Assembly: GCA_002331385.1 (NCBI GenBank)
Contig: DCYB01000005.1
Location: forward strand, 62,001 to 126,000
DNA length: 64,000 bases
Origin: Comamonadaceae bacterium UBA2121
GTDB taxonomy: Bacteria > Pseudomonadota > Gammaproteobacteria > Burkholderiales > Burkholderiaceae_C
Direction of reading: 5' to 3'
Part shown: piece after piece, positions 36,543 through 45,829 of the stretch
Numbering within the stretch: the first letter of the stretch is position 1
Layout: each line of letters begins with the position of its first letter
Notes under the pieces: model-generated
Told to the model about the DNA's origin: nothing
What the model saw: the letters and a program-made list of their open reading frames with translations, nothing else
Databases searched by the model: none
Program-made: the position numbers and the translations under genes

Positions 36543-37526
36543 ATGAGTGGACCCGTATTGAATCGCCGCCAGGCCGTCGCACTCGGCGCTGCAGCCGCTG
36601 CCAGTGGACTGACCGGAATCGCGCATGCTGACGAAACGCCCATGCGCCTGCAAGTCACGTTCCCGCCGGGCGGCAGCACGGACATTGCCGCCCGCATCAT
36701 CCAGCCGCGTCTGTCGGAGCTGGCCGCGCGCCCGGTGATCGTGGAAAACCGCCCCGGTGCAGCCAGCCAGATCGCAACGCAATACGTGGCCAAGTCCACG
36801 CCCGATGGCAACACCCTGCTGGTGAGCTTCGACACGCACGCCATCAACCCCATCGCCAAATCGCGTCTGCCGTATGACACCTTCAAGGACTTTGTCGGCG
36901 TCACGCTTGCCGTGCGCTTTCCGCTGGTCATCGGCGCCAATCCGCAGGCGGTGCAGGGCAAGGATCTGCGCGATTTCCTGAAGGAAGCCAAGGCCAACCC
37001 GGGCAAGTTCAGCTACGCCTCCACGGGCCTCGGCTCCATGAACCATCTGGTGATGGAAGACATCAAGCGTCGCTCCAACACCTTTGTGCTCCATGTGCCG
37101 TTCGGCGGCGGCGGCCCCGCCGTGCAGGCCGTGCTGGGCAACGTCGCCACGCTCACGCTGCTGAGCTACGCCGCGCTGCGCGGCCAGATCACGGCAGGCA
37201 AGATCAAGCCGCTGGCGGTGACCGGCGCCAAGCGCCTGCCCGAACTGCCGGACGTGCCGACAGTTGCCGAATGCGGTTTCCCCGGCTTCGAGGCGTACTC
37301 GTGGATCGGCATCTTTGCCCCATCGGCCACACCTGCGGCCACCGTGCAGCGCCTGACGCGCGAGTTCCAGGGCACGCTGCAGACGCCCGAAATCCGCAGC
37401 AAGCTGGTGCAGTCCGGCTTCGAAGTCGTGGGCAGCGATGGCCCCGCGCTGGACAAGCACACGCATCAGGAATATGAGCGCTGGCTCAAGTTCGTGAAGG
37501 AAACCGGCCTCAAGCTGGAAGACTGA
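36543..37526 (+). CDS. Bug family (TctC-like) periplasmic solute receptor
   Basis: This is a 327-residue receptor. Its leader carries two arginines (NRRQAVALGAAAAASGL) and looks like a Tat or Sec signal ending near AHADE. The binding-protein signature follows: LQVTFPPGGSTDIAARI, VENRPGAASQIA and a KFSYASTGLGS segment. No TctA/TctB genes are near. It is downstream of the ThDP enzyme and 13 bases before the glyoxalase-like gene, so it probably supplies their substrate. Its identity to the receptor at 4212 appears low. Confidence 0.92.
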   Translation: MSGPVLNRRQAVALGAAAAASGLTGIAHADETPMRLQVTFPPGGSTDIAARIIQPRLSELAARPVIVENRPGAASQIATQYVAKSTPDGNTLLVSFDTHAINPIAKSRLPYDTFKDFVGVTLAVRFPLVIGANPQAVQGKDLRDFLKEAKANPGKFSYASTGLGSMNHLVMEDIKRRSNTFVLHVPFGGGGPAVQAVLGNVATLTLLSYAALRGQITAGKIKPLAVTGAKRLPELPDVPTVAECGFPGFEAYSWIGIFAPSATPAATVQRLTREFQGTLQTPEIRSKLVQSGFEVVGSDGPALDKHTHQEYERWLKFVKETGLKLED

Positions 37527-37539
37527 GACACTGCCGCGC

Positions 37540-38340
37540 ATGACCCCTTCGCATTCACTCGACCACGTCGTCATCGCCGTCCACGATCTGGCGCGCTCCA
37601 TCGCGCAATACCGCGCACTCGGCTTCACCGTGCATCCGGGCGGGGACCATCAGGGGCGCAGTTCGCACAATGCGCTGATCGTGCTCGCCGATGGCTCCTA
37701 TCTGGAACTCAAGGCCTGGCGCTCGCCCGCTCCCGAGGAGCGCTGGTGGAGCACACTGGACGCGAGCGGCGAGGGACTGGTGGATTTTGCGTTGGTGTCC
37801 CAAGCGCCGCAAGAAGAGCTCGCGGCCGCCCGGGCACGCGGCCTGCACACGCTGCGCGGCCCGGTGCCGGGCGAACGCATGCGCCCGGATGGCCAGCATG
37901 TGCGCTGGACTACGGCGCGCCACGACACGTCCGACGTGCCCTTCCTGTGCGGTGACATCACCCCGCGCAATCTGCGCGTGCCCGATGCGCCGGAGCTGCT
38001 ACGGCATGCCAATGGCGCCACCGGTGTGGCCGCGATCACCGTGGACGTGCGCGATCTCGAGGCGACGCTGGCGCGCTGGCAGGCACTGCTCGGCCCCGCG
38101 TTCACGCCGCCCGCCATCGAGCACGATGACGCTCTCGGCGCCCATCGTGTGCGCATTCCGCTGCGTGGATTCGACGTGGTGCTGCAGGCCCCAAGCCGCG
38201 CTGACAGCCCCGTCGCGCAACGCGTGGCACAGCGCGGAGAAGGCCCCTGCGAAGTGCGCTTGCGCGGCGTGTCCGCGCCGCTTGCCAGTCCGGCTGTGGA
38301 GCACGGCTTCGTGCCGGATGGAGCGCTACGCACGCAGTGA
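37540..38340 (+). CDS. VOC (glyoxalase-like) family protein
   Basis: This 266-residue protein contains two glyoxalase-like modules. The first opens LDHVVIAVHDLARSIAQYRALGFTVHPGGDH, and the second contains VAAITVDVRDLEATLARWQALLG. Metal ligands of the H...E type are visible in the first half (H9). Members act as metal-dependent isomerases, lyases or dioxygenases on small acids. It is the last gene of the GntR-controlled module, 13 bases after the receptor. The reaction is unknown. Confidence 0.85.
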   Translation: MTPSHSLDHVVIAVHDLARSIAQYRALGFTVHPGGDHQGRSSHNALIVLADGSYLELKAWRSPAPEERWWSTLDASGEGLVDFALVSQAPQEELAAARARGLHTLRGPVPGERMRPDGQHVRWTTARHDTSDVPFLCGDITPRNLRVPDAPELLRHANGATGVAAITVDVRDLEATLARWQALLGPAFTPPAIEHDDALGAHRVRIPLRGFDVVLQAPSRADSPVAQRVAQRGEGPCEVRLRGVSAPLASPAVEHGFVPDGALRTQ

Positions 38341-38455
38341 TCGGCAACGCCCCTGCCGGGCGCATCGTGAGGCGTTGTGACTTATAGTCGATCACCAACG
38401 GTCTGCTCCCCCGCGTGGTGGCAGCCATCACAACACTTCAGCGAGACAAGCCATC

Positions 38456-39070
38456 ATGAGCACGCCCCTCACCCTGTACTACACCCCTGGCACGTGCGCC
38501 CAGGCCGTGCGCATTGCGCTGGAAGAAACAGGCGTTCCCTACCAACTGGAGCGCGTGGATTTTTCTGCGCAGCAGCAGCGGTCACCCGAATACCTTGCCA
38601 TCAACCCCAAGGGCCGCGTGCCGGCGCTGGTGACCGAGCAAGGCACCCTGACCGAAGCCGCCGCCCTGCTGGCGTACATTGCGCAGCGTTTTCCTGAAGC
38701 GCGGCTCGCACCGACCGACCTCTTCGGCTTTGCGCGCATGCAGGAGTTCAACATCTACCTGGCCTCCACCGTGCACATCAACCATGCGCACCGCCCGCGC
38801 GCCGCGCGCTGGGCCGACGAGCCGCAAGCGCAGGCGGCCATGCAGCGCAAGGTGCCGGGCAACATGACCGACAACTTCCGCTACATCGAAGACAACTACC
38901 TCAAGGGCCCGTGGGTCCTGGGTGAGCAGTACAGCGTGTGCGACGGATATCTCTTCACCGTCGCGGGCTGGCTCAAGAGCGATGGCGTGGACATCGCCCA
39001 ATTCCCCAAGGTGCATGATCATTTCAAACGCATGAGCGAACGCCCCGCCGTGCAAAAGGCGCTGTCCTGA
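38456..39070 (+). CDS. Glutathione S-transferase
   Basis: This 204-residue bacterial GST has a thioredoxin-fold N-domain with TLYYTPGTCAQAVRIALEE, where the residue next to PGTC would be the catalytic Cys or Ser site of beta-class enzymes, and the glutathione-binding LTEAAALLAYIA. The helical C-domain has VCDGYLFTVAGWL. It probably detoxifies electrophiles. It is separated by 115 bases from the glyoxalase-like gene and is convergent with the cytochrome c peroxidase gene. Confidence 0.9.
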   Translation: MSTPLTLYYTPGTCAQAVRIALEETGVPYQLERVDFSAQQQRSPEYLAINPKGRVPALVTEQGTLTEAAALLAYIAQRFPEARLAPTDLFGFARMQEFNIYLASTVHINHAHRPRAARWADEPQAQAAMQRKVPGNMTDNFRYIEDNYLKGPWVLGEQYSVCDGYLFTVAGWLKSDGVDIAQFPKVHDHFKRMSERPAVQKALS

Positions 39071-39134
39071 CGCCTGCGCCGTCCCGGCGCTGCGGCCAGG
39101 CCAGGCGTTCAGGCACATCGTTTTCACACACACA

Positions 39135-39164
39135 ATAAAAAACCGGCGCCTTGCGGCGCCGGTT
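39135..39164 (-). terminator. Rho-independent terminator of the cytochrome c peroxidase gene
   Basis: AACCGGCGCC (39141-39150) and GGCGCCGGTT (39155-39164) form a 10-bp stem on a TTGC loop. An A-run just left of it (39135-39142) becomes the U-tract on the minus strand. It lies 48 bases past the stop of the peroxidase gene. On the plus strand a poor U-tract follows, so it serves mainly the leftward gene. Confidence 0.9.
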
Positions 39165-39211
39165 CTGCGTATCACCTCTGCCCTACGTTTGCACCGGGCA
39201 GTCCGAATTTA

Positions 39212-40237
39212 TCACTCAAATGGCTGTGGGCGCTTAGTTTTGTCGCTAGAAGGCGGCAAGATCGGCAAAGTAATTTGTGGCTGGTCCCCTGTGAGGGTCT
39301 TCAGGAAGGCCACAATGTCCTTGTTTTCCGAAGGGGTAAAGGTCTTGCCCAACTGGATGCGGCCCATCGTATCCACCGCTTGCGACAGCGTATCGGCAGC
39401 GCCGTCGTGGAAGTAGGGATAGGTGAGTTCCACGTTGCGCAGCGTCGGCACCTTGAAGCTGAAGCGCTCGGCATCATTGCCCGTCACCGCGAAGCGGCCT
39501 TCCGCCGGGTTGTCCGTCTTGTATGCCTCGATCAAGCCCATCTTCTGGAACGAGTTACCGCCCAGGTTCGGGCCGTTGTGGCAGGCCACGCAGCCCGAGT
39601 TCTTGAACAACTGGTAGCCACGCAGCTCTTGCGCGTTGATCGCCTGCTTGTCGCCCTTGAGCCATTTGTCAAAGCGCGAATTAGGCGTGACCAGCGTTTC
39701 TTCAAACGCGGCGATGGCGGAAGTGACTTCGTCGATGCTCAGCTTCTCGGTGCCGAACACCTGCTTGAAATCGGCCACGTACTGCGGGATCGAGCGCAAC
39801 ATGTCGACCGCCAGATCGTGCGTGAATGCCATTTCGCCCGGATTGGCGATGGGGCCGCCCGCCTGTTCGCGCAGGTCCTTGGCGCGACCATCCCAGAACT
39901 GCGCCAGGTTGAGGCTGGAATTCAGCACCGTGGGCGAGTTGATCGGGCCCTTCTGCCACTTGTCACCAATCGACGTCTTCAGATTGTCGGCACCGCCAGT
40001 GCTCAGATTGTGGCAGGAGTTGCATGAAATGAAGCCCGAGCGCGAGAGTCGCGGATCAAACCACAGCTTCTTGCCCAGTTCCACCTTGGCCGGATTGGTG
40101 ATCTTGGCGGGCTCGATGGGCTGTACGGGCTCCTGATTCTGGGCGCGCACGGCACCGCTGGCGACCATGGCGGCCGTGGCGACCGCGCCGAGCGCGTAGC
40201 TGAGAAGTCCACGGGGAGACGATTGGGTTTGTTTCAT
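39212..40237 (-). CDS. Di-heme cytochrome c peroxidase
   Basis: This 341-residue periplasmic enzyme reduces hydrogen peroxide with electrons from cytochrome c or azurin. A signal peptide (about residues 1-32) is followed by two heme sites, C72-N-S-C75-H76 and C216-V-A-C219-H220. Other conserved pieces are ELGKKLWFDPRLSRSGFISC and the GTFTPSENKDIVAFL-like C-terminus. The MauG/CcpA family is certain and the peroxidase role is the usual one. A terminator lies downstream and the upstream 237-base gap holds its promoter. Confidence 0.93.
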   Translation of the reverse strand: MKQTQSSPRGLLSYALGAVATAAMVASGAVRAQNQEPVQPIEPAKITNPAKVELGKKLWFDPRLSRSGFISCNSCHNLSTGGADNLKTSIGDKWQKGPINSPTVLNSSLNLAQFWDGRAKDLREQAGGPIANPGEMAFTHDLAVDMLRSIPQYVADFKQVFGTEKLSIDEVTSAIAAFEETLVTPNSRFDKWLKGDKQAINAQELRGYQLFKNSGCVACHNGPNLGGNSFQKMGLIEAYKTDNPAEGRFAVTGNDAERFSFKVPTLRNVELTYPYFHDGAADTLSQAVDTMGRIQLGKTFTPSENKDIVAFLKTLTGDQPQITLPILPPSSDKTKRPQPFE

Positions 40238-40474
40238 AGAGCACTCCGTTTATTGCTTTTTGAGAATTCCTGAGCGCATGACTAGGGTTTCCACCCTTGC
40301 ATCAGCCATGCGCTGGTATTAGGACTCTGTAAAGCTATTTTTCCGAAGACTCTGATCCTCACTATTGACTCAGCGCAAGCGACTTTTATATCTGTGTGAA
40401 ATTCGGTGAGCAGTCGCTTTGATTCACAAATATCAAGAGGTGGCCGCACAAAGCATGCACTCACCCATAAGCGC

Positions 40475-41569
40475 TTAATTCGCGACGACAGTCACCCGAG
40501 GCGCGACGGCGCACATCAACTCATAGCCGATGGTGCCCGCGGCCTGCGCCACCTCATCGATGGGCAGCAGCGCGCCGCTGGAAGCCTTGCCCCACAGCGT
40601 CACTTCAGCGCCCATGCCCGCCCCTGCCACCGGTGTCAGGTCGACGGCGAGCATGTCCATGCTCACGCGCCCCACAAGGCGCGTGCGCACGCCGTTGACG
40701 AGCACCGGCGTGCCGGTGCCGCAGTGGCGCGGGTAGCCATCCGCATAGCCGCAGGAAACCACACCGATCGTCATGGGCGCGTCCGCTGTAAAGAGCGAGC
40801 CATAACCAACGGTGTCGCCAGGCTGGAGGTGCTGCGTGGCGATGACGCGGGCCGTCAGCGTCATCGTGGGCTGGATTTCCCATTGGTCGATGCCGTGCTG
40901 CGGGAAGTCGGGCGAACTGCCGTACAGGACGATGCCCGCGCGCACCCAGTCGCAGCGCACGTCGGCATCGTTGCCGCGCAGCAAGGTCGCCGCACTGTTG
41001 CTGATGGTGCGCTCGCCGGGAAGGTCTTCCGTAGTTTTGAGAAAGATCTGAAGTTGGTGGCCGATGCCGCGCGGACCATCGGCGTCACTGAAGTGGGTGA
41101 TGAAGCCGATTTCGTCGACCTGCGGCAGCGCATTGAGCCGCGCCCACGCGGAGCGAAAGCGCTCTGACGTGAAGCCGAGCCGGTTCATGCCCGAGTTCAT
41201 CTTGAGGAAGACGCGGTGCGGAACCTGCGTCTTGTGTGCGGCCAGCCAGTCGATCTGTTCGTCGCAATGCACGGCATGCCACAGGCCAAGGCGCGAGCAC
41301 AACTCCAGATCGCGGGGCTCGAAGACGCCCTCCAGCAGCAGGATGGGGCCGCGCCAGCCCAGCTCACGCACGCGCTGTGCCTCGGCCAGATCGAGCAGCG
41401 CAAAGCCGTCTGCGGCGCGCAGTGCATCGAACACGCGCTCGATGCCATGTCCATACGCATTCGCCTTGACGACGGCCCACACTTTGGCGTCTTGCGCCGC
41501 CTGACGCGCACGCGCCAGGTTGTGCTGCACTGCAGCAGTATGGATTGTTGCTACTATGGGACGGGGCAT
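40475..41569 (-). CDS. alr: Alanine racemase
   Basis: This 364-residue PLP enzyme makes D-alanine for peptidoglycan. The PLP lysine is K35 in AVVKANAYGHG. The second catalytic base, Tyr, is in DTVGYGSLF at the start of the C-terminal beta domain, followed by SCGYADGYPR and GRVSMDMLAVDLT. It could be the anabolic Alr or the catabolic DadX form; no dadA neighbours it, so no choice is made. It is 290 bases from the divergent lplT gene, in a gap where I see nothing further. Confidence 0.95.
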   Translation of the reverse strand: MPRPIVATIHTAAVQHNLARARQAAQDAKVWAVVKANAYGHGIERVFDALRAADGFALLDLAEAQRVRELGWRGPILLLEGVFEPRDLELCSRLGLWHAVHCDEQIDWLAAHKTQVPHRVFLKMNSGMNRLGFTSERFRSAWARLNALPQVDEIGFITHFSDADGPRGIGHQLQIFLKTTEDLPGERTISNSAATLLRGNDADVRCDWVRAGIVLYGSSPDFPQHGIDQWEIQPTMTLTARVIATQHLQPGDTVGYGSLFTADAPMTIGVVSCGYADGYPRHCGTGTPVLVNGVRTRLVGRVSMDMLAVDLTPVAGAGMGAEVTLWGKASSGALLPIDEVAQAAGTIGYELMCAVAPRVTVVAN

Positions 41570-41860
41570 GACGGTGTTTCTACGGAGCCAAAGGTGGTCA
41601 TTCTGTCATCGCTAGACTTGATGTGCGTGATATAACCGCCCGTCACACAGCATAGAGTTTGGATATTTTTGTGTGCATCAGTTGTACTGATAATCCGAAC
41701 CGGGGCCCGCTTCACGATTTTCGAAACATGAGTTTGACTCGATACAGCCTACGCACGCGCGCTCTCGCGCCAGTGCTCAGCCGCCCCGCACAGATGCATC
41801 TGCCCGAGCTGCAACTCCGCGCCACCATGAAATTCACTGAGTGAGTCGGCCCAGCAGACC

Positions 41861-43141
41861 ATGAAGCGCGGTTTCTATACCATCATGTCGGCGCAGTTTT
41901 TCAGCTCGCTGGCCGACAATGCCCTGTTCGTCGCCGCGGTGGAACTGCTGCGCACGAGCGGCGCTGCCGAATGGCAGCGTGCCGCGCTGGTGCCGATGTT
42001 TGCGCTGTTCTATGTAGTGCTCGCACCCTTCGTGGGCGCATTTGCCGACTCCATGCCCAAGGGCAAGGTGATGTTCATCAGCAATGCGATCAAGGTGGTC
42101 GGCTGTCTGATGATGCTCTTCGGCCATCACCCGCTGCTGGCCTACGCCGTGGTGGGACTGGGCGCAGCGGCCTACTCGCCGGCCAAATACGGCATCCTCA
42201 CCGAACTGCTGCCCCCCTCGCAACTGGTGCGTGCGAACGGCTGGATCGAAGGCCTGACGATTGGCTCCATCATTCTGGGCGTGCTGCTCGGCGGACAACT
42301 GGTGGGGCCGCAGCTCTCGGGCATCTTGCTGAGCTTTGACATGCCGGTGTTCGATCTGGGCATCGACCTGGCCGCCGAGGCCGCCATCCTCTCGCTCGTG
42401 CCGGTGTACGCGCTGGCCGCCTGGTTCAATCTGAAGATTCCGCGCACCAGCGTGGAGTTGCGCCCCATGCCGCGCAATCCGATGGAGCTGCTGCCTGATT
42501 TCTGGAGCTGTAACAGCCGCCTCTGGCAGGACAAGCTGGGCCAGATCTCGCTGTCCACCACCACGCTGTTCTGGGGCGTGTCCGGCAACCTGCGCTACAT
42601 CGTGCTGGCATGGAGCGCTGCCGCCCTTGGCTACAGCACCACGCAGGCCTCAGCGCTGGTGGGTGTGGTGGCGATCGGTACGGCCGCGGGCGCGGTGCTG
42701 GCGTCGGTGCGCATGCGGCTCGATGTGGCGACCAAGGTGATTCCGCTCGGCATTGCCATGGGGTTGCTGGTGATCCTCATGAACGTCATCGACCGGCTGT
42801 GGCTGGCGATTCCCTTCCTCATCGTGCTGGGCGGGCTCGGCGGTTTCCTCGTGGTGCCGATGAATGCGCTGCTGCAGCACCGCGGCGCGAACCTGATGGG
42901 TTCGGGCCGCTCCATTGCCGTGCAGAACTTCAATGAACAGGCCTGCATCCTGGCGCTGGGCGCGTTCTACAGCCTGTCCACCAAGTTCGGCCTGTCCGCA
43001 TTCGGTGCGATCACGGTGTTCGGCATCGTCGTGGCGGGAACGATGTGGGCCATTGGCCTGTGGCACAAGCGCAATTGCCGCACGCATCCTGAAGAAGTCA
43101 ACCGCCTGCTGGACATCGCGCGGCGCGACGACTGCCACTAG
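41861..43141 (+). CDS. lplT: Lysophospholipid transporter LplT
   Basis: This 426-residue MFS-fold flippase returns lysophospholipids to the cytoplasm for re-acylation. The N-terminus FYTIMSAQFFSSLADNALFVAAVELL, AKYGILTELLPPSQLVRANGWIEG and the long run of membrane spans are typical of LplT. The partner Aas acyltransferase is not adjacent. The stop TAG shares its last base with the GTG start of the next gene, indicating co-transcription. Confidence 0.9.
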   Translation: MKRGFYTIMSAQFFSSLADNALFVAAVELLRTSGAAEWQRAALVPMFALFYVVLAPFVGAFADSMPKGKVMFISNAIKVVGCLMMLFGHHPLLAYAVVGLGAAAYSPAKYGILTELLPPSQLVRANGWIEGLTIGSIILGVLLGGQLVGPQLSGILLSFDMPVFDLGIDLAAEAAILSLVPVYALAAWFNLKIPRTSVELRPMPRNPMELLPDFWSCNSRLWQDKLGQISLSTTTLFWGVSGNLRYIVLAWSAAALGYSTTQASALVGVVAIGTAAGAVLASVRMRLDVATKVIPLGIAMGLLVILMNVIDRLWLAIPFLIVLGGLGGFLVVPMNALLQHRGANLMGSGRSIAVQNFNEQACILALGAFYSLSTKFGLSAFGAITVFGIVVAGTMWAIGLWHKRNCRTHPEEVNRLLDIARRDDCH

Positions 43142-44061
43142 TGCCGGTCCTCGCACTGCTTTTCAACGCGCTGATCTGGGGGCTCACCTGGTGGCCGTTC
43201 CGGCAGATGAATGCCGCTGGCCTGCATCCGTTGTGGGCCACGGCGGTGATGTATGTGATGGTGCTGGCCGCGCTGCTGTTGTTCCGGCCCGGCATCCTGC
43301 GGCAGATTCGTGACAACCCCGGCCTCTGGCTGCTGGCGCTCAGCTCCGGGCTGAACAACATCGCCTTCAACTGGTCCATCACCATCGGCGACGTGGTGCG
43401 GGTGATCCTGCTGTTCTATCTCATGCCGGCATGGGCCATTGTGCTGGCGTGGCTGATTCTGGGCGAGCGCCCTTCGCGCAATGCTCTTGCGCGGCTGGCG
43501 GTGGCATTCTGCGGCGTGCTGCTGGTGATCTGGCCGGGCGATGGCGGCCTTCCTCGGCTGCTGTCCGCACTCACGCTCGCGGACTGGCTGGCGCTGTTTG
43601 GCGGCTTCATGTTTGCGTTCACCAACGTCACGCTCCGGCGCATGCACGCCATTCCCGGGCAGGCGCGCATGTTCGTGATGTTTGGCGGCTGCATGGTCAC
43701 TGCCGTCGTCGCGGCGCTCATCGGCGGCCAGCTCGGCCTGGTGCCGCCGCTGCCCGCGCCTGAAGCGCGCTGGATGGTGATCGCTGTGGTACTTGCGCTG
43801 CTGCTGTTCATCGGCAATTGGGCACTGCAATATGGCGCGTCGCGGCTGGCAGCTTCGGTCACGGCGGTGGTCATGTTGAGCGAAGTGGCGTTTGCCAGCG
43901 TATCCTCGGTGCTGCTGGGCGCCTCGCAACTCGATGCGCGCAGTCTGGCGGGCGGCCTGCTGATCCTTCTGGCAGCCGCATGGCCGCGCCGACGCATTCC
44001 GCCTGCGCCAGCGCAGCCAAGCCCGCCCCGATCAGGCGAACACACAGGCAGCACACCATGA
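43141..44061 (+). CDS. EamA (DMT) family transporter
   Basis: This is a 306-residue inner-membrane protein with about ten spans in two EamA repeats (LNNIAFNWSITIGDVVRVILLFYLMPAWAI and the late AVVMLSEVAFASVSSVLLG region). It starts with GTG sharing one base with the lplT stop and ends overlapping the glutathione peroxidase start by four bases. It probably exports a small metabolite. Substrate unknown. Confidence 0.85.
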   Translation: MPVLALLFNALIWGLTWWPFRQMNAAGLHPLWATAVMYVMVLAALLLFRPGILRQIRDNPGLWLLALSSGLNNIAFNWSITIGDVVRVILLFYLMPAWAIVLAWLILGERPSRNALARLAVAFCGVLLVIWPGDGGLPRLLSALTLADWLALFGGFMFAFTNVTLRRMHAIPGQARMFVMFGGCMVTAVVAALIGGQLGLVPPLPAPEARWMVIAVVLALLLFIGNWALQYGASRLAASVTAVVMLSEVAFASVSSVLLGASQLDARSLAGGLLILLAAAWPRRRIPPAPAQPSPPRSGEHTGSTP

Positions 44062-44555
44062 GCACACTCAGCGATTTTCAAGTAGCGCGCATCGACGGAT
44101 CGCCCGTGCGCCTGTCCGACTACCGGGGCCAGGTGCTGCTCATCGTGAACACCGCCAGCGCGTGCGGATTCACGCCGCAGTTCGCGGACCTTGAGGCGCT
44201 GCACAAGCGCTACGGGCCACGTGGACTGGTGGTGATGGGGTTTCCCTGCAACCAGTTCGGCAAGCAGGACCCAGAGAACAATCTGGTGATTGAAGCGTTC
44301 TGCCAGAAGAACTACGGCGTCGATTTCCCCATGATGGCGAAGGTGGATGTGAACGGGCCGAACGCCATTCCGCTGTTCGACTGGCTGAAAGCGCAAGCCC
44401 CGGGCGTGCTGGGCACGCGCGCGATCAAATGGAACTTCACCAAGTTCCTGATCGGCCGCGATGGCCGCGTGCTCCAACGCTACGCGCCGCGCACCAAGCC
44501 CATGGAACTCGAATCCGATATCGAAGCCGCGCTGTCCGCTGCGGCGGCGGCCTGA
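44058..44555 (+). CDS. Glutathione peroxidase, cysteine form
   Basis: This 165-residue thiol peroxidase reduces hydroperoxides. The active Cys is C36 in NTASACGFTPQF, where animal enzymes have selenocysteine. The catalytic Gln and Trp are in FPCNQFGKQDP and IKWNFTKFLIG. The ATG at 44058 overlaps the DMT transporter stop (ATGA). Many bacterial members use thioredoxin rather than glutathione. It ends 26 bases from the convergent WYL regulator. Confidence 0.94.
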   Translation: MSTLSDFQVARIDGSPVRLSDYRGQVLLIVNTASACGFTPQFADLEALHKRYGPRGLVVMGFPCNQFGKQDPENNLVIEAFCQKNYGVDFPMMAKVDVNGPNAIPLFDWLKAQAPGVLGTRAIKWNFTKFLIGRDGRVLQRYAPRTKPMELESDIEAALSAAAAA

Positions 44556-44581
44556 TTCACGCGATCACACCGCGCGCCGCG

Positions 44582-45271
44582 TCACTGGAGAGACTCGCAC
44601 TGCACGCGCCGCATCAGATCGGCCAGCGTCTTGCCGGGCTCGTGGCGAAAGGTTGCATCGAGCACCTCGCACTGGTGAATGCGATCGACGCGGAAGGTGC
44701 GGAAGTCCTCGCGCAACTCGCACCATGCCGACAGCGTCCACACCTTGCCCCAATACAGACAGGCCAACGGCCGCACGCGCCGCGCGCTCGGCTGGTCCTC
44801 CAGATCGAGGTACGCCAGTTGCACCATTCGCCTGCCATGCGCCGCCTCGCGCAGGGCGCGCAAGGTGTCCTGCGTGCGCGCATCCAGTCCGCTGCCGGGG
44901 GCGAACAAGGCCTGTGCCTGCGCGGCCACGCGCGCCTGCGGCGTCAGCACTGAAAGAATCTTGCCGAGTGCGCTTTCCATGTCGAGCGCCAGACCGCTGT
45001 CCAGCCAGCTTTGCGCCACGCGCGCGGCGATGACCAATGCATCGGCTTCGGCCTGCGTGAACATCAGCGGGGGCAGTTCGAACCCGGCCCCCAGCCGGTA
45101 GCCCACGCCCGCCTCTCCTTCGATGGGCACGCCCTGATGCTGCAGGTCCGCCACGTCGCGGTAGATGGTGCGCAGCGACACCTCCAGCCGCTGCGCCAGA
45201 AACGCAGCCGTGGACAGCCGCCGCCCACGGATGAGCTGCACGATCTGGAAAAGGCGGTCGGCACGGCGCAT
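44582..45271 (-). CDS. YafY-type WYL domain transcriptional regulator
   Basis: This 229-residue regulator has an N-terminal helix-turn-helix (RRADRLFQIVQLIRGRRLSTAAFLAQRLEVSLRTIYRDVADL) and a WYL domain whose RMVQLAYLDLEDQPSARRVRPLACLYWGKVWTLSAWCELREDFRTFRVDRI block carries the ligand-binding signature in altered form. Such proteins often respond to nucleotides or other small ligands. The adjacent VOC gene at 45351 is 80 bases upstream on the same strand and may be co-regulated. Confidence 0.9.
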   Translation of the reverse strand: MRRADRLFQIVQLIRGRRLSTAAFLAQRLEVSLRTIYRDVADLQHQGVPIEGEAGVGYRLGAGFELPPLMFTQAEADALVIAARVAQSWLDSGLALDMESALGKILSVLTPQARVAAQAQALFAPGSGLDARTQDTLRALREAAHGRRMVQLAYLDLEDQPSARRVRPLACLYWGKVWTLSAWCELREDFRTFRVDRIHQCEVLDATFRHEPGKTLADLMRRVQCESLQ

Positions 45272-45350
45272 GGCAAATCAGGGCGCGAAGTGGGAAGCGG
45301 CAAGGGGTGTCATGTTACGCGCGCCCGGGCCATGCAGTGCGTGAACGCTG

Positions 45351-45746
45351 TCAGCGCGACATGGCGTGCAAGCCGATGGTGTTGCCCTCGGTGTCACGCA
45401 CGTGCGCCATGAAGCCGATGCCCTTGGGCAGTTCGATGCAGCCGTCCAGCACCTGTCCGCCCGCACCCGGCACACGCGCCAGCGCGGCCTCTACGCTGGG
45501 CGAGCAATCGAGATAGATGCGCACGCCCGCATCATGCGACGGCTTGGCCGCACCGCCGCCCACCAGGCAGCCGCCCGTGGCCGGACATTGGTGCTCGAAC
45601 ACCACCATGGGCGCGCCGCCAAAGTCTTCGCTGTACATCGTGCAGCCGAGCACGGTTTCGTAGAACGTCTGCGCACGCGGCAGATCGGTGCAGGGAATTT
45701 CGAACCAGTTGATGACGCTGGAAATCGATGGGGTGTTGTCAGCCAT
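45351..45746 (-). CDS. VOC family protein
   Basis: This is a 131-residue single-domain glyoxalase/bleomycin-resistance-fold protein. VINWFEIPCTDLPRAQTFYETVLGCTMY, MVVFEHQ and VRIYLDCSPSVEAALARV, then GCIELPKGIGFMAHVRDTEGNTIGLH, give the paired beta-alpha-beta units. The ATG at 45746 follows a GGAGCTCC-like site; the upstream reading frame to 45782 adds a leader with no conservation. It sits with a WYL regulator. Substrate unknown. Confidence 0.88.
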   Translation of the reverse strand: MADNTPSISSVINWFEIPCTDLPRAQTFYETVLGCTMYSEDFGGAPMVVFEHQCPATGGCLVGGGAAKPSHDAGVRIYLDCSPSVEAALARVPGAGGQVLDGCIELPKGIGFMAHVRDTEGNTIGLHAMSR

Positions 45747-45829
45747 GGGAGCTCCTGTAGAAAAAATTGAACAGGACTCCATGCTGATGGGGGGCTGCTG
45801 ACAGCGTGGTGTCAGCAGCCTGTCACGGC

